From assembly GCF_000244875.1 (NCBI RefSeq), contig NC_016791.1:3725001-3789000 (forward strand): DNA of 64,000 nucleotides, given 5' to 3'. Shown here in pieces: positions 26,230 to 34,941 of this stretch. A program made the position numbers and the translations under genes. Source of the DNA: Clostridium sp. BNL1100 (lineage in GTDB: Bacteria > Bacillota > Clostridia > Acetivibrionales > DSM-1351). How positions within the stretch are numbered: position 1 is the first letter of the stretch; each line of letters begins with the position of its first letter. A model generated the notes under the pieces. It ran no database searches. It was not told the origin of the DNA and worked only from the letters and a program-made list of their open reading frames with translations.

Positions 26230-26435
26230 ATGGATATAAGCTCCAAATTTGTTCTGTTTAGAAAAAGAGTTCCATCCTGCTGTTACGGCTCTGGCAAGAG
26301 CTATGCACCTGAATGATACCAGAATCTTGGGAATTTCCAGAGTTGGCTTCAGCAATATCCTTGCATCTGCCGGATGAATCAAACAGAGGAGTGGGCCAGT
26401 CCATTACCGCTGTAAGTTTTCCCGATGCATTTTAA
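26230..26435 (+). pseudogene. Small degraded ORF between the SIS and PIG-L genes
   Basis: An AGGAGA site and ATG (26230) start a frame that stops after 28 codons. One base over, a coherent reading continues (EKEFHPAVTALARAMHLNDT, then RILGISRVGFSNILASAG) to a TGA. After another shift it goes on NRGVGQSITAVSFPDAF and stops at 26435. The codon usage and stitched sequence look like a real gene broken by frameshifts and shortened. The family is not recognised. It probably was a third gene of the operon between deaminase and deacetylase. Confidence 0.45.
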
Positions 26436-26461
26436 CGTATACAAGAAAGTGAGTGATATAT

Positions 26462-27310
26462 ATGAAATTAAAAAACAAAGGTGCTGAATTCTACGTTCCG
26501 GATAACAAGCAATTAAGTGAAGCTATTAGCAGAACTACTTATATGGCTATCTCCGCACATCAGGACGATATTGAATTTATGGCTCAGGCTGGTATTCTGG
26601 AATGCTTTGGCAAAGAAGATAAGTGGTTTTATTCCGTAGTTGTAACAAACGGTGCAGGCAGCCCAAGGGATGGCCTGTATGCCGAATATACCGATGAACA
26701 GATGCAAACAGTAAGAAAGCTTGAACAGAAAAAGGCTGCCTTTGTGGGTGAATATGGAGCCTTGACACTGCTTGACTATCCCAGTTCTGATGTGAAAAGC
26801 CCCAACAATACAGATATAGTCAACGAACTAAAAGACTTGATTTCTGCTGCCAAGCCAAAGGTTATTTATACACACAATCTTGCCGATAAGCACGACACCC
26901 ATTTAGGTGTAGTTACAAAGGTTATCCATGCGTTAAGAGAGCTGCCCGCTGACGTTCAACCGGAAAAGCTGTACGGCTGTGAAGTCTGGAGAAGCCTTGA
27001 CTGGGTTAATGATGAAGAAAAAGCGGTATTTGATGTTTCTGAACACCCGAATATATCAGCCTCACTTCTCGGTGTTTTTGACTCACAGATATGTGGCGGA
27101 AAGAGATATGATTTAGCCACAACGGGCAGAAGACTGGCCAATGCCACCTACTATGCCTCACATGGAACAGATATGGCTTCTTCTCTGATGTATGCAATGG
27201 ATTTAACCCCTTTAATTCAAAATCCAAACATGGATATAATGGATTATATCTTTGGATATATTGACAGATTTAAAGCGGATGTTAAAAACAGACTTTCAAA
27301 TGTACTTTAA
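26462..27310 (+). CDS. PIG-L/LmbE family deacetylase
   Basis: A 282-residue protein. The zinc motif AHQDD (MAISAHQDDIEFMAQAG) is followed by TNGAGSPRDG and the third metal region THNLADKHDTHLGV, as in LmbE/PIG-L N-acetyl-sugar deacetylases. No signal peptide is present, so it acts in the cytosol. Likely substrates are N-acetylglucosamine or diacetylchitobiose-like compounds. That fits the NagB-II-like enzyme upstream, which needs deacetylated substrate. The ATG after AAGTGAG is used rather than the GTG three codons earlier. The operon is closed by a strong bidirectional terminator at 27347-27397. Confidence 0.85.
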   Translation: MKLKNKGAEFYVPDNKQLSEAISRTTYMAISAHQDDIEFMAQAGILECFGKEDKWFYSVVVTNGAGSPRDGLYAEYTDEQMQTVRKLEQKKAAFVGEYGALTLLDYPSSDVKSPNNTDIVNELKDLISAAKPKVIYTHNLADKHDTHLGVVTKVIHALRELPADVQPEKLYGCEVWRSLDWVNDEEKAVFDVSEHPNISASLLGVFDSQICGGKRYDLATTGRRLANATYYASHGTDMASSLMYAMDLTPLIQNPNMDIMDYIFGYIDRFKADVKNRLSNVL

Positions 27311-27346
27311 TTTCGGAAATTAATCTTTTTTAATAATGTCAAAACT

Positions 27347-27397
27347 AAAAACTGCGGCTTGATAGAATTTTTATAATCTATCAAGCCGCAGTTTTTA
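27347..27397. terminator. Bidirectional terminator between convergent operons
   Basis: AAAACTGCGGCTTGATAGA pairs perfectly over 19 bp with TCTATCAAGCCGCAGTTTT, giving T runs on both strands. It ends the PIG-L operon (plus) and the giant secreted-protein gene (minus). Confidence 0.92.
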
Positions 27398-27423
27398 TTA
27401 GTAAATCCCTATTAATATCTAAA

Positions 27424-30400
27424 TCATTCAATCATATTGTGGTATCTTCCTAGCCAGTATGGAAGTGTATATGTTGTGGAGCCTTCCATTTTATTAGGAT
27501 TACCACCTTCAAGCTCGTAGGTGCTTCCATTGAATTTATGCAGATTACGTTCATCCTGTGGTACTACAGTAATATTTCCTGCTTCATCCTTTGAGAGCTC
27601 ACCGTCCTGTGTTACTCCGGGTCTTCCGGCAGTGTATGCACTCCAGGTTATAGTATCAACAGGGTGACGTTTCAGTGCCCAGGATGCAGTATCAATAAGA
27701 TTATTACCGTAAGCATCTTTGACTGTTGTTTCAGGATATGCAAGCTGGTAAATATAGTACCAAAGCGGATTTTCACTATATTTCATGGAATTCCACCATG
27801 CATCTAAACCTGTTCTGTATTTTCCCAATAAGGTATTGTCGCTTTCCATCTGGAAAATCAGATAGTATGCAAGCATAGCCATCTCTTCATCTGAGTAATT
27901 CAGGTTCTGTTGAATCCACTCATTTATCTCTTCCTGATTGTTTGCGTCACAGCCATCTTCTACTGCATAATAAACCCATCGTTCCCAGTACTCTCCTGCA
28001 AGCTTGGCATATTCATATGGAGCTTCCAGTGCAAGCATTCTGTATTCGTCTTCCCATCTTTGTTCACCGGTTACATAGCCGGCAAGCTTAAATGCATTTA
28101 GAACTACCATTGCACTTAAAGAACAATCTTCCCATGCATAGCTGTTATTGAAATAATCTCTGTCAGTTTTTCCCCAGGTAGTTGACTGTCCTGTTGCATC
28201 TTTAAGGCCGTATCCGTTTTCCACATAGTGCAGTGCCAAATTTTTTACTGTGTCTGCGATTATTTGCTTAAGCTCAGGATCTTCGGCACCTAGGACATCA
28301 TAAGCAACCTTATATATGAAAAGGTGTCCTATTAATTCGTCAGTACTTGTATCAGCTTTGTATATTATGTCATCCTTACTGAAAGGTTGTCCTGTTAATG
28401 GATTTGTTACTGTATTGTACAGCTTTGCAAGCCTTTCAGGAACAGTACTACTTGCATCTACGGTAACACCGGCCAAGGTCTCCCATTTTACTTTAGTTGA
28501 AGTAGTAGCAAGACATGTAGCAGTATTTCCGGTTACATCATAATAATAACCATCATTATAACTTCCTGCACCAGCGTCTTCACCTTCAAGTCCGGCCAAA
28601 CGGTAGGTACGTGCTACAAATCCTGAAAGGCTTCTCTTTCTGGTTTCAAACTCTGTTCCGGCAGGGGCTGTACGAGGATCTAGCCAATCCAGAAGGTTAA
28701 CAGGATTAAATACATCCTGAGCACCTTGAGTGTGGTTTGTTCCAAATCTATCTCCACCTGCCGGTCCTACTACAGGTGAAAATACAGCATAGTTTTTGCC
28801 CTTTAGCAATGCATTTCCACTCATTTGATTACTATCATTAGCCATATAACGTACTTTCGCATCAACAGTACCGGTTCTCATTGATATATTACCCAGAAGT
28901 AGTACTGCCTCTGCCGATTTGGTAGCTACAGCCTTTGCATCATCAACCATTTGTTGTGTAACAGTGGAATCTCCAGCTTCAAATGCCTTTTTCAGTTCAG
29001 CATATCTGTATAATTCTCCAACTCCATACATGCTGGTCCATAAGCCGTCATTATCAGTTTCCTTCGGTCTCCAGCCATTTGATGCTGTAGCATCTCTTGA
29101 AGCCTGTGATACCATACCCCTTCTGGAAACATATTTCTGGGACGCATCGCTCATTATGATTGCTTTCTCCTGATAGGACATTGTTTCCATTCTAATATGA
29201 GTAACACCACTATCAGAAACTACCCAAAGACCATTATTATTATCGCTGGCAATAAAGCTTATTGTTCCTGCAGGCAGATAACGTTCATTCATGAAATACT
29301 GAACCTTGTCTCTGTCATTTTCTTCATTTGCCTGTGTACGTACGATGCCATAGGATTCCACTTTCCATGTGGCACCCTGGGCATCAGTTACCTCTGTAAC
29401 CCCACCGGTGGAGGTATCAGCAATATAGTTTTTGACTGCTTCAGGTACATTTGCATCTGTACTTGCCTCAGCTAAAGTGTATCTGTCAACAAGCTTCTGA
29501 AGATTGTCCTCTGCTGTTGCAGCATTAGTTGCTGTGTAGGAAACAGCAGACTTATTAACCACTCCCTTAGTTGCCGAAGCAACAATATTGATTACTGCTT
29601 CTGAGGATATTTTTTCAACTGTAGTTTCGGCTTTTATTGTTACATTTCCGGCAGCTAATGCTGTAACTCTTCCATATTTATCAACAACTGCTTTTGTTTC
29701 GTCACTTGAGCTCCAAGTTAATGTCCTGTCAGTAGAACTGCCAGGTAAAATAAGAGTCTCGATTGAGCGTGATTCTCCTACTACCATTTCATAATTCTCA
29801 GGAATAGCCATTTTTACCATTCTTCCGTTAATTGGCGCTGCAGAGCTTGTAGACGTAAGGTACATATTTTTGCCCACAAGTCTTTCTGTTGTAGTTGCTG
29901 AGTAGCTTGAAGAGGCATTCACATCTGTTGTTAATTTTGCCTCACCATTTTCATCAGTCCTTGCACGACCAATATATTTTCCGTCAGCATAAAAATCTAC
30001 AATAACCCTTGCAATAGGACTTCCTCCATCTGATGCCTTTAATATCAGATCAACGGATGTGCCGTTTGCTGCCTGTCCACTGGTAAGCTCAGTAGTTAGG
30101 TTTTTCTTTGTATAATACTCACCATTAGCCTTCTCGGTTATCATTCCGTAATAACGTCCAAACCAGTAAGACAAGGTAAATACAGTTCCGCAATCCAAAG
30201 AGCCGGATGAATAATTACTGTATGATTGAGCAGTAAAGCCTGAATACCTGGTAAACGGATTTGAGTTGTTTTTACTTATATTTCTCTCATCCATCGGAAG
30301 TGCATAATTTGTCTGCGATGTAGTTTTGTCTCTTTCACAAGGTTCAATGAAAAATACATCCTGTCTATCGCCTCTTGTATTCAGTGATTGATTTCTGATC

Positions 30401-32640
30401 TGAGGTGAACGGTAGAAGTATCTCACTGCTGAATTCAAATCAACATTTGTCTTTTCGGGATGTGCCAGCTGATACAGGAAGGTATAGAATGGATTCTCTT
30501 CACGCTCTTCCTGATTTTCATACCATTGGTCATAAGCAGAAACAATCTGTGCTTTACGCTGTGGATCTGTTTCCAATATCAGCAAAGAGTATACAGGGAA
30601 CCAGCCCAGCTCTTCATCGGAGTAATTGACATATTGTGTCCAGTCATTATGAAGTACTGCATTTGCCGTTTTGTTACCTTTAAATTTTTCCTCATATTGA
30701 GTCACAGGCACATTATCATTATTATTGTAAGCATCTGTTGCTTGGCGGATGATTCTGCGCTTTGAATACTCATTAGCCATGTCAATATAACCCTTGCCGT
30801 TAATATAGCCTTGGTCATTATTTACTCCGCCACCTGAATAGGGGGATTCATAGCAAAGGTCGTATGCAGCTTCATAAGTAGTTACTTTGTCAGCATATTT
30901 TACCGGATCTGCATCTTTGGCAATATAGACCGCCGTCTTAAGTGCCGCCATTACTTCAAGTGCATTTAGAGGTCCATCCTCAAATCCGTATGACAAGTGG
31001 TCGTTTCCTTCAGTATCCACTCCTACATTAAACTGCCATTGAGGCTGATTCTTCATCATATCCATTCCGTCATTGAAATACTCTGAAAGCCATCTTGACC
31101 ATTGTGTTGATTTACCGTGTGCATCTACAATATAGTAATGGTCATCCTTTAATATAAGGTCAGTCATATCTGTTGTAGCTTTTACTATAATGTCCTTGAG
31201 TTCGGAATCTTCTGCAGTATCACAGAGATATTTGTATGCAGTAAGGAATAATGCATAATGTCCGTCAACCTCATCAGATGAAGTATCCGCTTTGTATACA
31301 ATCTGTGAGTCATCAATATATCCATCTGCTGCAATTGCACTAGCAGGGAACAAATCATTGAAGAAGGTAGGAATCCTTTCATAAACCGGTGTTGTCAATC
31401 TGAATTTGATTTTTGCAGGATCAATATCCGAGCTATTTCCTGACGTCGGACTTGTATTAACACCTTCAACCATTAAAGGGAAAACCTGACCATTGCCAGA
31501 AACAATATCTGTACCAAGCTTATTGCCATCAGCTCTTACAGTATTAAATGTAGCAATTGAAGATGGGCTTAATCCGAGACCATTAAACAGGTCTGAACTG
31601 GCCAATACCTGAGATCCCTTTTTATTCATAGCATCCTTTGTAATTCTGACTGTTGCTATTCCAATTGGCTCTTTACCTTCCAACTTCATCTCATCAATAA
31701 TTGGATCCGGATATGTTTCGCTTTCGTTTAACAGCCTTTTTTCAAACCAGAAACCATTTTCTACCTGAAAGTTATTATACATGCCGGTAAGGGGAGCCTC
31801 TTCTTTGAGCATATAAGATCTACAAGGGAAACCATTTCCCCGTCCTGAGACAAAATCCAGAAGCAGGACTGCCTTTGTAGCTCTAGTAGCTGCTGCCTTT
31901 GCTGCTGCTATTTCCTCATTTTCAGCACCTGTAGCTTTGAGGGTTTGATATCTGAATATTTCTCCCATTGCATACATAGCCGTCCATAAACCGTCATTAT
32001 CCTGAGTTGATACGTATGAAGAATAATATTCGTCAGTTGCTGCATCATATGAGAAACCGTTGTTTGAGCTAACCATACCACGTCTGTCGTTAATATCATT
32101 TACCAGCTTTTCATAAACATAGGTTCTTTCTTGCATTGTTTTTTCAGGCATTCTGATATGAACAGAACCCTTTGCATTTCTTACCCATACTCCTCCGTTA
32201 TTATCCAGCGCAACACCAGTAACAACGTCATCTCCACCATACGTATATCTTGGACCTGCAAAATATTGTACAATATCTCTCTGGTCAGCTTCTTTGAAGT
32301 TAATACGCATCATGCCTTTTTTAGTTCCAACCCAATATGTATCATCGGTATCCTTAACAGCACAGGTAACATCTCCTATAGCTGCCTTTGGCATAAAATT
32401 AAGATCGGTAGAACTGGTAACCCAGGTTACTCCTGCCGGAGTCTGTGTATTATAATAATCCATTTCCTTTGTTGGAGCAGAATCCAGCTGTACCGGTGAA
32501 TATTTAGCTCCTGACGGCGTACCTAATGAACCGCTAGCTGCCATAACCGAAGATGGTGCTGCAAATGCTAAATTTGAAATTAGCATAATTATAGCCAGCG
32601 TTAATGCTACCACTTTACTTACGTTTTTAGCCTTCAACAT
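27424..32640 (-). CDS. 1738-residue secreted protein: duplicated propeller + helical-toroid-like halves with Ig-like domains
   Basis: Signal peptide (1-35, ending AAPSSVMAA). Residues about 70-170 form a partial two-component-regulator-type propeller (DTYWVGTKKGMMRINF, NNGGVWVRNAKGSVHIRM). Residues about 190-830 are helix-rich and resemble an alpha/alpha-toroid. About 853-923 is Ig-like. About 940-1020 is a Big_2 domain (LTWSSSDETKAVVDKYGRVT). Then propeller and helical parts repeat to the C-terminus. Halves share RRGMVS, DNDGLWTxMY, YKADTSxDE, ATGQST/AHGKST-type turns, NYSDEE and YWxGRY. This is a clear internal duplication. No SLH or dockerin is present. The adjacent SLH protein, 32 bases upstream, shares the propeller motif. 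A glycan-binding or glycan-cleaving role is inferred; no catalytic residues could be assigned. Confidence 0.85.
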   Translation of the reverse strand: MLKAKNVSKVVALTLAIIMLISNLAFAAPSSVMAASGSLGTPSGAKYSPVQLDSAPTKEMDYYNTQTPAGVTWVTSSTDLNFMPKAAIGDVTCAVKDTDDTYWVGTKKGMMRINFKEADQRDIVQYFAGPRYTYGGDDVVTGVALDNNGGVWVRNAKGSVHIRMPEKTMQERTYVYEKLVNDINDRRGMVSSNNGFSYDAATDEYYSSYVSTQDNDGLWTAMYAMGEIFRYQTLKATGAENEEIAAAKAAATRATKAVLLLDFVSGRGNGFPCRSYMLKEEAPLTGMYNNFQVENGFWFEKRLLNESETYPDPIIDEMKLEGKEPIGIATVRITKDAMNKKGSQVLASSDLFNGLGLSPSSIATFNTVRADGNKLGTDIVSGNGQVFPLMVEGVNTSPTSGNSSDIDPAKIKFRLTTPVYERIPTFFNDLFPASAIAADGYIDDSQIVYKADTSSDEVDGHYALFLTAYKYLCDTAEDSELKDIIVKATTDMTDLILKDDHYYIVDAHGKSTQWSRWLSEYFNDGMDMMKNQPQWQFNVGVDTEGNDHLSYGFEDGPLNALEVMAALKTAVYIAKDADPVKYADKVTTYEAAYDLCYESPYSGGGVNNDQGYINGKGYIDMANEYSKRRIIRQATDAYNNNDNVPVTQYEEKFKGNKTANAVLHNDWTQYVNYSDEELGWFPVYSLLILETDPQRKAQIVSAYDQWYENQEEREENPFYTFLYQLAHPEKTNVDLNSAVRYFYRSPQIRNQSLNTRGDRQDVFFIEPCERDKTTSQTNYALPMDERNISKNNSNPFTRYSGFTAQSYSNYSSGSLDCGTVFTLSYWFGRYYGMITEKANGEYYTKKNLTTELTSGQAANGTSVDLILKASDGGSPIARVIVDFYADGKYIGRARTDENGEAKLTTDVNASSSYSATTTERLVGKNMYLTSTSSAAPINGRMVKMAIPENYEMVVGESRSIETLILPGSSTDRTLTWSSSDETKAVVDKYGRVTALAAGNVTIKAETTVEKISSEAVINIVASATKGVVNKSAVSYTATNAATAEDNLQKLVDRYTLAEASTDANVPEAVKNYIADTSTGGVTEVTDAQGATWKVESYGIVRTQANEENDRDKVQYFMNERYLPAGTISFIASDNNNGLWVVSDSGVTHIRMETMSYQEKAIIMSDASQKYVSRRGMVSQASRDATASNGWRPKETDNDGLWTSMYGVGELYRYAELKKAFEAGDSTVTQQMVDDAKAVATKSAEAVLLLGNISMRTGTVDAKVRYMANDSNQMSGNALLKGKNYAVFSPVVGPAGGDRFGTNHTQGAQDVFNPVNLLDWLDPRTAPAGTEFETRKRSLSGFVARTYRLAGLEGEDAGAGSYNDGYYYDVTGNTATCLATTSTKVKWETLAGVTVDASSTVPERLAKLYNTVTNPLTGQPFSKDDIIYKADTSTDELIGHLFIYKVAYDVLGAEDPELKQIIADTVKNLALHYVENGYGLKDATGQSTTWGKTDRDYFNNSYAWEDCSLSAMVVLNAFKLAGYVTGEQRWEDEYRMLALEAPYEYAKLAGEYWERWVYYAVEDGCDANNQEEINEWIQQNLNYSDEEMAMLAYYLIFQMESDNTLLGKYRTGLDAWWNSMKYSENPLWYYIYQLAYPETTVKDAYGNNLIDTASWALKRHPVDTITWSAYTAGRPGVTQDGELSKDEAGNITVVPQDERNLHKFNGSTYELEGGNPNKMEGSTTYTLPYWLGRYHNMIE

Positions 32641-32671
32641 AATAATCCTCCTTTTGGAAAATTTTTGTTTA

Positions 32672-33979
32672 TCATGGTTTTATTTTAGTTACTCCATCAG
32701 TTGTAATGACCCAAACGCCGTTACTATCTGCATCATCAACAACCAGCAATACTTTTCCCGAACTTATAGAAGTGTCTGTGTATGAAGTCACTGCATTATT
32801 TTCAAGATTAATACGGTCAACTCCACCTGCTGTATAGCCTAACCATAATGTCTTACGATCACTTTTAAGAACTGAGGATGATACGTTTTCCATAGTAGGG
32901 AAAATGGATGGCTTAATTGTAAAATCCTTATTAACAAAGGTCTGAGCGTTTGTAAGCGTAGAGCTTATTTCAGTTAAGTTATTGCTTGGAGTATATGTAG
33001 GATCCTGTAAAAAATTTATATACTGTTTTACAAGTCCCTGTGAACCCGTATCTGAAAAATCAGTTAATACCTTTTCGTAGGTATATTTTGTAAATGTCGG
33101 TTCTGTCGGGTTTGATGGGTTTGACGGGTTTGACGGGTTTGAAGGGTTTGTAGGCTCCGTTGGTGTAGTCGGTGTAGTAGTTTCTTCTTTAATTACAGTT
33201 TTGCCCAAAACAACCACTGAACCGGATACTTTTACATCAACAAGTGTTATGGTATCTCCGACACTTGGAGCAACTATCAGATCTCCTGTAATCTCTACAC
33301 CCTTAATTATAACTCCGGGGCTGTTTACTACTACATTACCCTTTTCTAACGTGGTATAAGTTCCGGGTTTATATATATAGTTAGGGATAACATTTGAAAC
33401 GATTTTTACTGCTTCTGCACGTGTCAATCCACCATGAGGATCAAATAACTTACCGGGCTTCCCTGATATAAACTCCTTTTCAAATAATGCTGCAACAGCC
33501 TCCAGTGCATAACCGGATATTTTATTAGCATCATTAAATGAAGGATTAGAACCTGCATTTTTTATGCTGAATGCCTTTTTTATCATTATAGCTGCATCTT
33601 GCCTTTTTATAATGTCATTGGGCATGGCCTTTCCATCATATCCATTCATAACGCCCGCTGAGGCAACAGCAGTTATATGGCTATAAAACCAATCCGATGG
33701 TTTTACATCACTGAATACTGCATTCCCTTTGTCATACTTCATTATCTTGTTAAGTACTGCTGCAAATTCTGCTCGTGTTATTTTGTCATTTGGCCTGAAC
33801 TTTCCATTTGACCCTGTCAGTACCTGTGCATCACTCCATTTTTTAATAGCCTCACCTGCCCAAAATCCCTTGCTTACATCATCAAAGGACTGAGCCATGG
33901 AAACTAAAGGAGCACAAGTCAATAGTATGGCCGCAACTACTGCTAAAATAATAGCTTTTTTGAATGAGTGCCTTTTCAT
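32672..33979 (-). CDS. S-layer homology (SLH) protein with C-terminal propeller fragment
   Basis: A 435-residue secreted protein. The signal peptide (1-29) is followed by three SLH repeats (about 30-205: FDDVSKGFWAGEAIKKWSD, FSDVKPSDWFYSHITAVAS, FNDANKISGYALEAVAAL). A short beta domain (GTYTTLEKGNVVVNSPGVII, about 206-265) leads to a TPTTPTEP/NPS-rich linker with four NPS repeats. The last 125 residues end in SDRKTLWLGYTAGGVDRINL and SNGVWVITTDGVTKI. That end matches the propeller motif of the giant protein encoded 32 bases downstream. SLH domains anchor to pyruvylated wall polymers, so this protein may hold the giant partner at the surface. A hairpin lies upstream. Confidence 0.9.
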   Translation of the reverse strand: MKRHSFKKAIILAVVAAILLTCAPLVSMAQSFDDVSKGFWAGEAIKKWSDAQVLTGSNGKFRPNDKITRAEFAAVLNKIMKYDKGNAVFSDVKPSDWFYSHITAVASAGVMNGYDGKAMPNDIIKRQDAAIMIKKAFSIKNAGSNPSFNDANKISGYALEAVAALFEKEFISGKPGKLFDPHGGLTRAEAVKIVSNVIPNYIYKPGTYTTLEKGNVVVNSPGVIIKGVEITGDLIVAPSVGDTITLVDVKVSGSVVVLGKTVIKEETTTPTTPTEPTNPSNPSNPSNPSNPTEPTFTKYTYEKVLTDFSDTGSQGLVKQYINFLQDPTYTPSNNLTEISSTLTNAQTFVNKDFTIKPSIFPTMENVSSSVLKSDRKTLWLGYTAGGVDRINLENNAVTSYTDTSISSGKVLLVVDDADSNGVWVITTDGVTKIKP

Positions 33980-34013
33980 TCTTTTTCCTCCTTTAAATTG
34001 ATTTTATATTCAT

Positions 34014-34045
34014 AAAATGATATATAGAAATTTATATATCATTTT
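34014..34045 (-). terminator. AT-rich hairpin between the SIS and SLH genes
   Basis: AAAATGATATATA pairs with TATATATCATTTT (13 bp). The minus-strand 3' arm ends in TTTT. It may terminate or attenuate transcription from the PTS operon before the surface-protein genes. Confidence 0.45.
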
Positions 34046-34060
34046 CAAAAATATACAATT

Positions 34061-34789
34061 TTAAACTCCGTAATATTTTTCAAATAGACCTCTATTCCAC
34101 TCATCTCCACCATCGATATTTGAACTTTTAAAGACCGCAGGAATTATTCCTTTTAAAGGCAGCTTTTTTGCCAGTAATACTGAAATAAACTGAGCTGCAT
34201 AGGCTCCTGTAATTGTTGATACAGCGCCCATACATGTGTTAGCCTCCTTCACATAATAACCGGCATCTCCTATTTCTGTACAATTATCAATTACAACATC
34301 AGCATATTGATAAAGATACTTTCCGCTGGAATGTCTTGATTTTTCGTTTTCCGATTTTCTAGGATTAGTAAGAGCTATTACCTGTGCCCCCTTCTCCTGT
34401 ACAAGCTTTGCCAGCTCAACAATCATACCGTTTCTGCCTGAATTAGAGGCTATCAGCACTACATCCCCTTGTTTAACTTTGTATATATGCATAATGACCT
34501 TAGCATAATCAGCAACTCTCTCAACCGCAGTACTCTTTAGTGGATGCTCGTGGAGCATAAATTCAGATGGAAGTATAGGGTATACATTTGCAAAACCACC
34601 TGCTCTTGTATAGAACTCCTCGGCTATCATATGTGAATGTCCCGTACCTGTAACAAAAAATTTTCCGCCATTAATAATACTGTTAGTTATCATGTCAGCT
34701 GCAGCATTCAGGTTATCAATTTGAGTAAGATAAAATTTTTCTATTACATTAATTATGTAGCTGTGAAAATCCTGAAAATACTTTTCCAT
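34061..34789 (-). CDS. SIS-domain protein, UPF0309 type
   Basis: A 242-residue single-SIS-domain protein. Sugar-phosphate-binding motifs: FFVTGTGHSHMIAEEFYTRAGG near the N-terminus and VVLIASNSGRNGMIVELAKL in the middle. NCTEIGDAGYYVKEANTCMGAVSTITGAY is the family tail. UPF0309 proteins resemble MurQ and GmhA and bind phosphosugars; no member's reaction is firmly known to me. In this locus, with MupG-like and kinase genes, a role on MurNAc- or amino-sugar phosphates is plausible. The gene has its own AAGGAG site and is 150 bases downstream of the nucleotidyltransferase gene. Confidence 0.8.
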   Translation of the reverse strand: MEKYFQDFHSYIINVIEKFYLTQIDNLNAAADMITNSIINGGKFFVTGTGHSHMIAEEFYTRAGGFANVYPILPSEFMLHEHPLKSTAVERVADYAKVIMHIYKVKQGDVVLIASNSGRNGMIVELAKLVQEKGAQVIALTNPRKSENEKSRHSSGKYLYQYADVVIDNCTEIGDAGYYVKEANTCMGAVSTITGAYAAQFISVLLAKKLPLKGIIPAVFKSSNIDGGDEWNRGLFEKYYGV

Positions 34790-34941
34790 AAATAGGCTCC
34801 TTACACATTGTAATATTGTTTACATAATTTACCATACAGGATTTTGGGTATAAGAAAAAACGCTCAAATTATTCAGAACTAAAAATTTTACTATAATATA
34901 TAACTTGAAATTTGATTCAGAATTCAGTTTTTATCAACAGC

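Noticed and set aside
33105-33145. Short direct DNA repeats (GGGTTTGAC units)
   Set aside because: They encode the NPS-rich linker of the SLH protein and are not a separate element.
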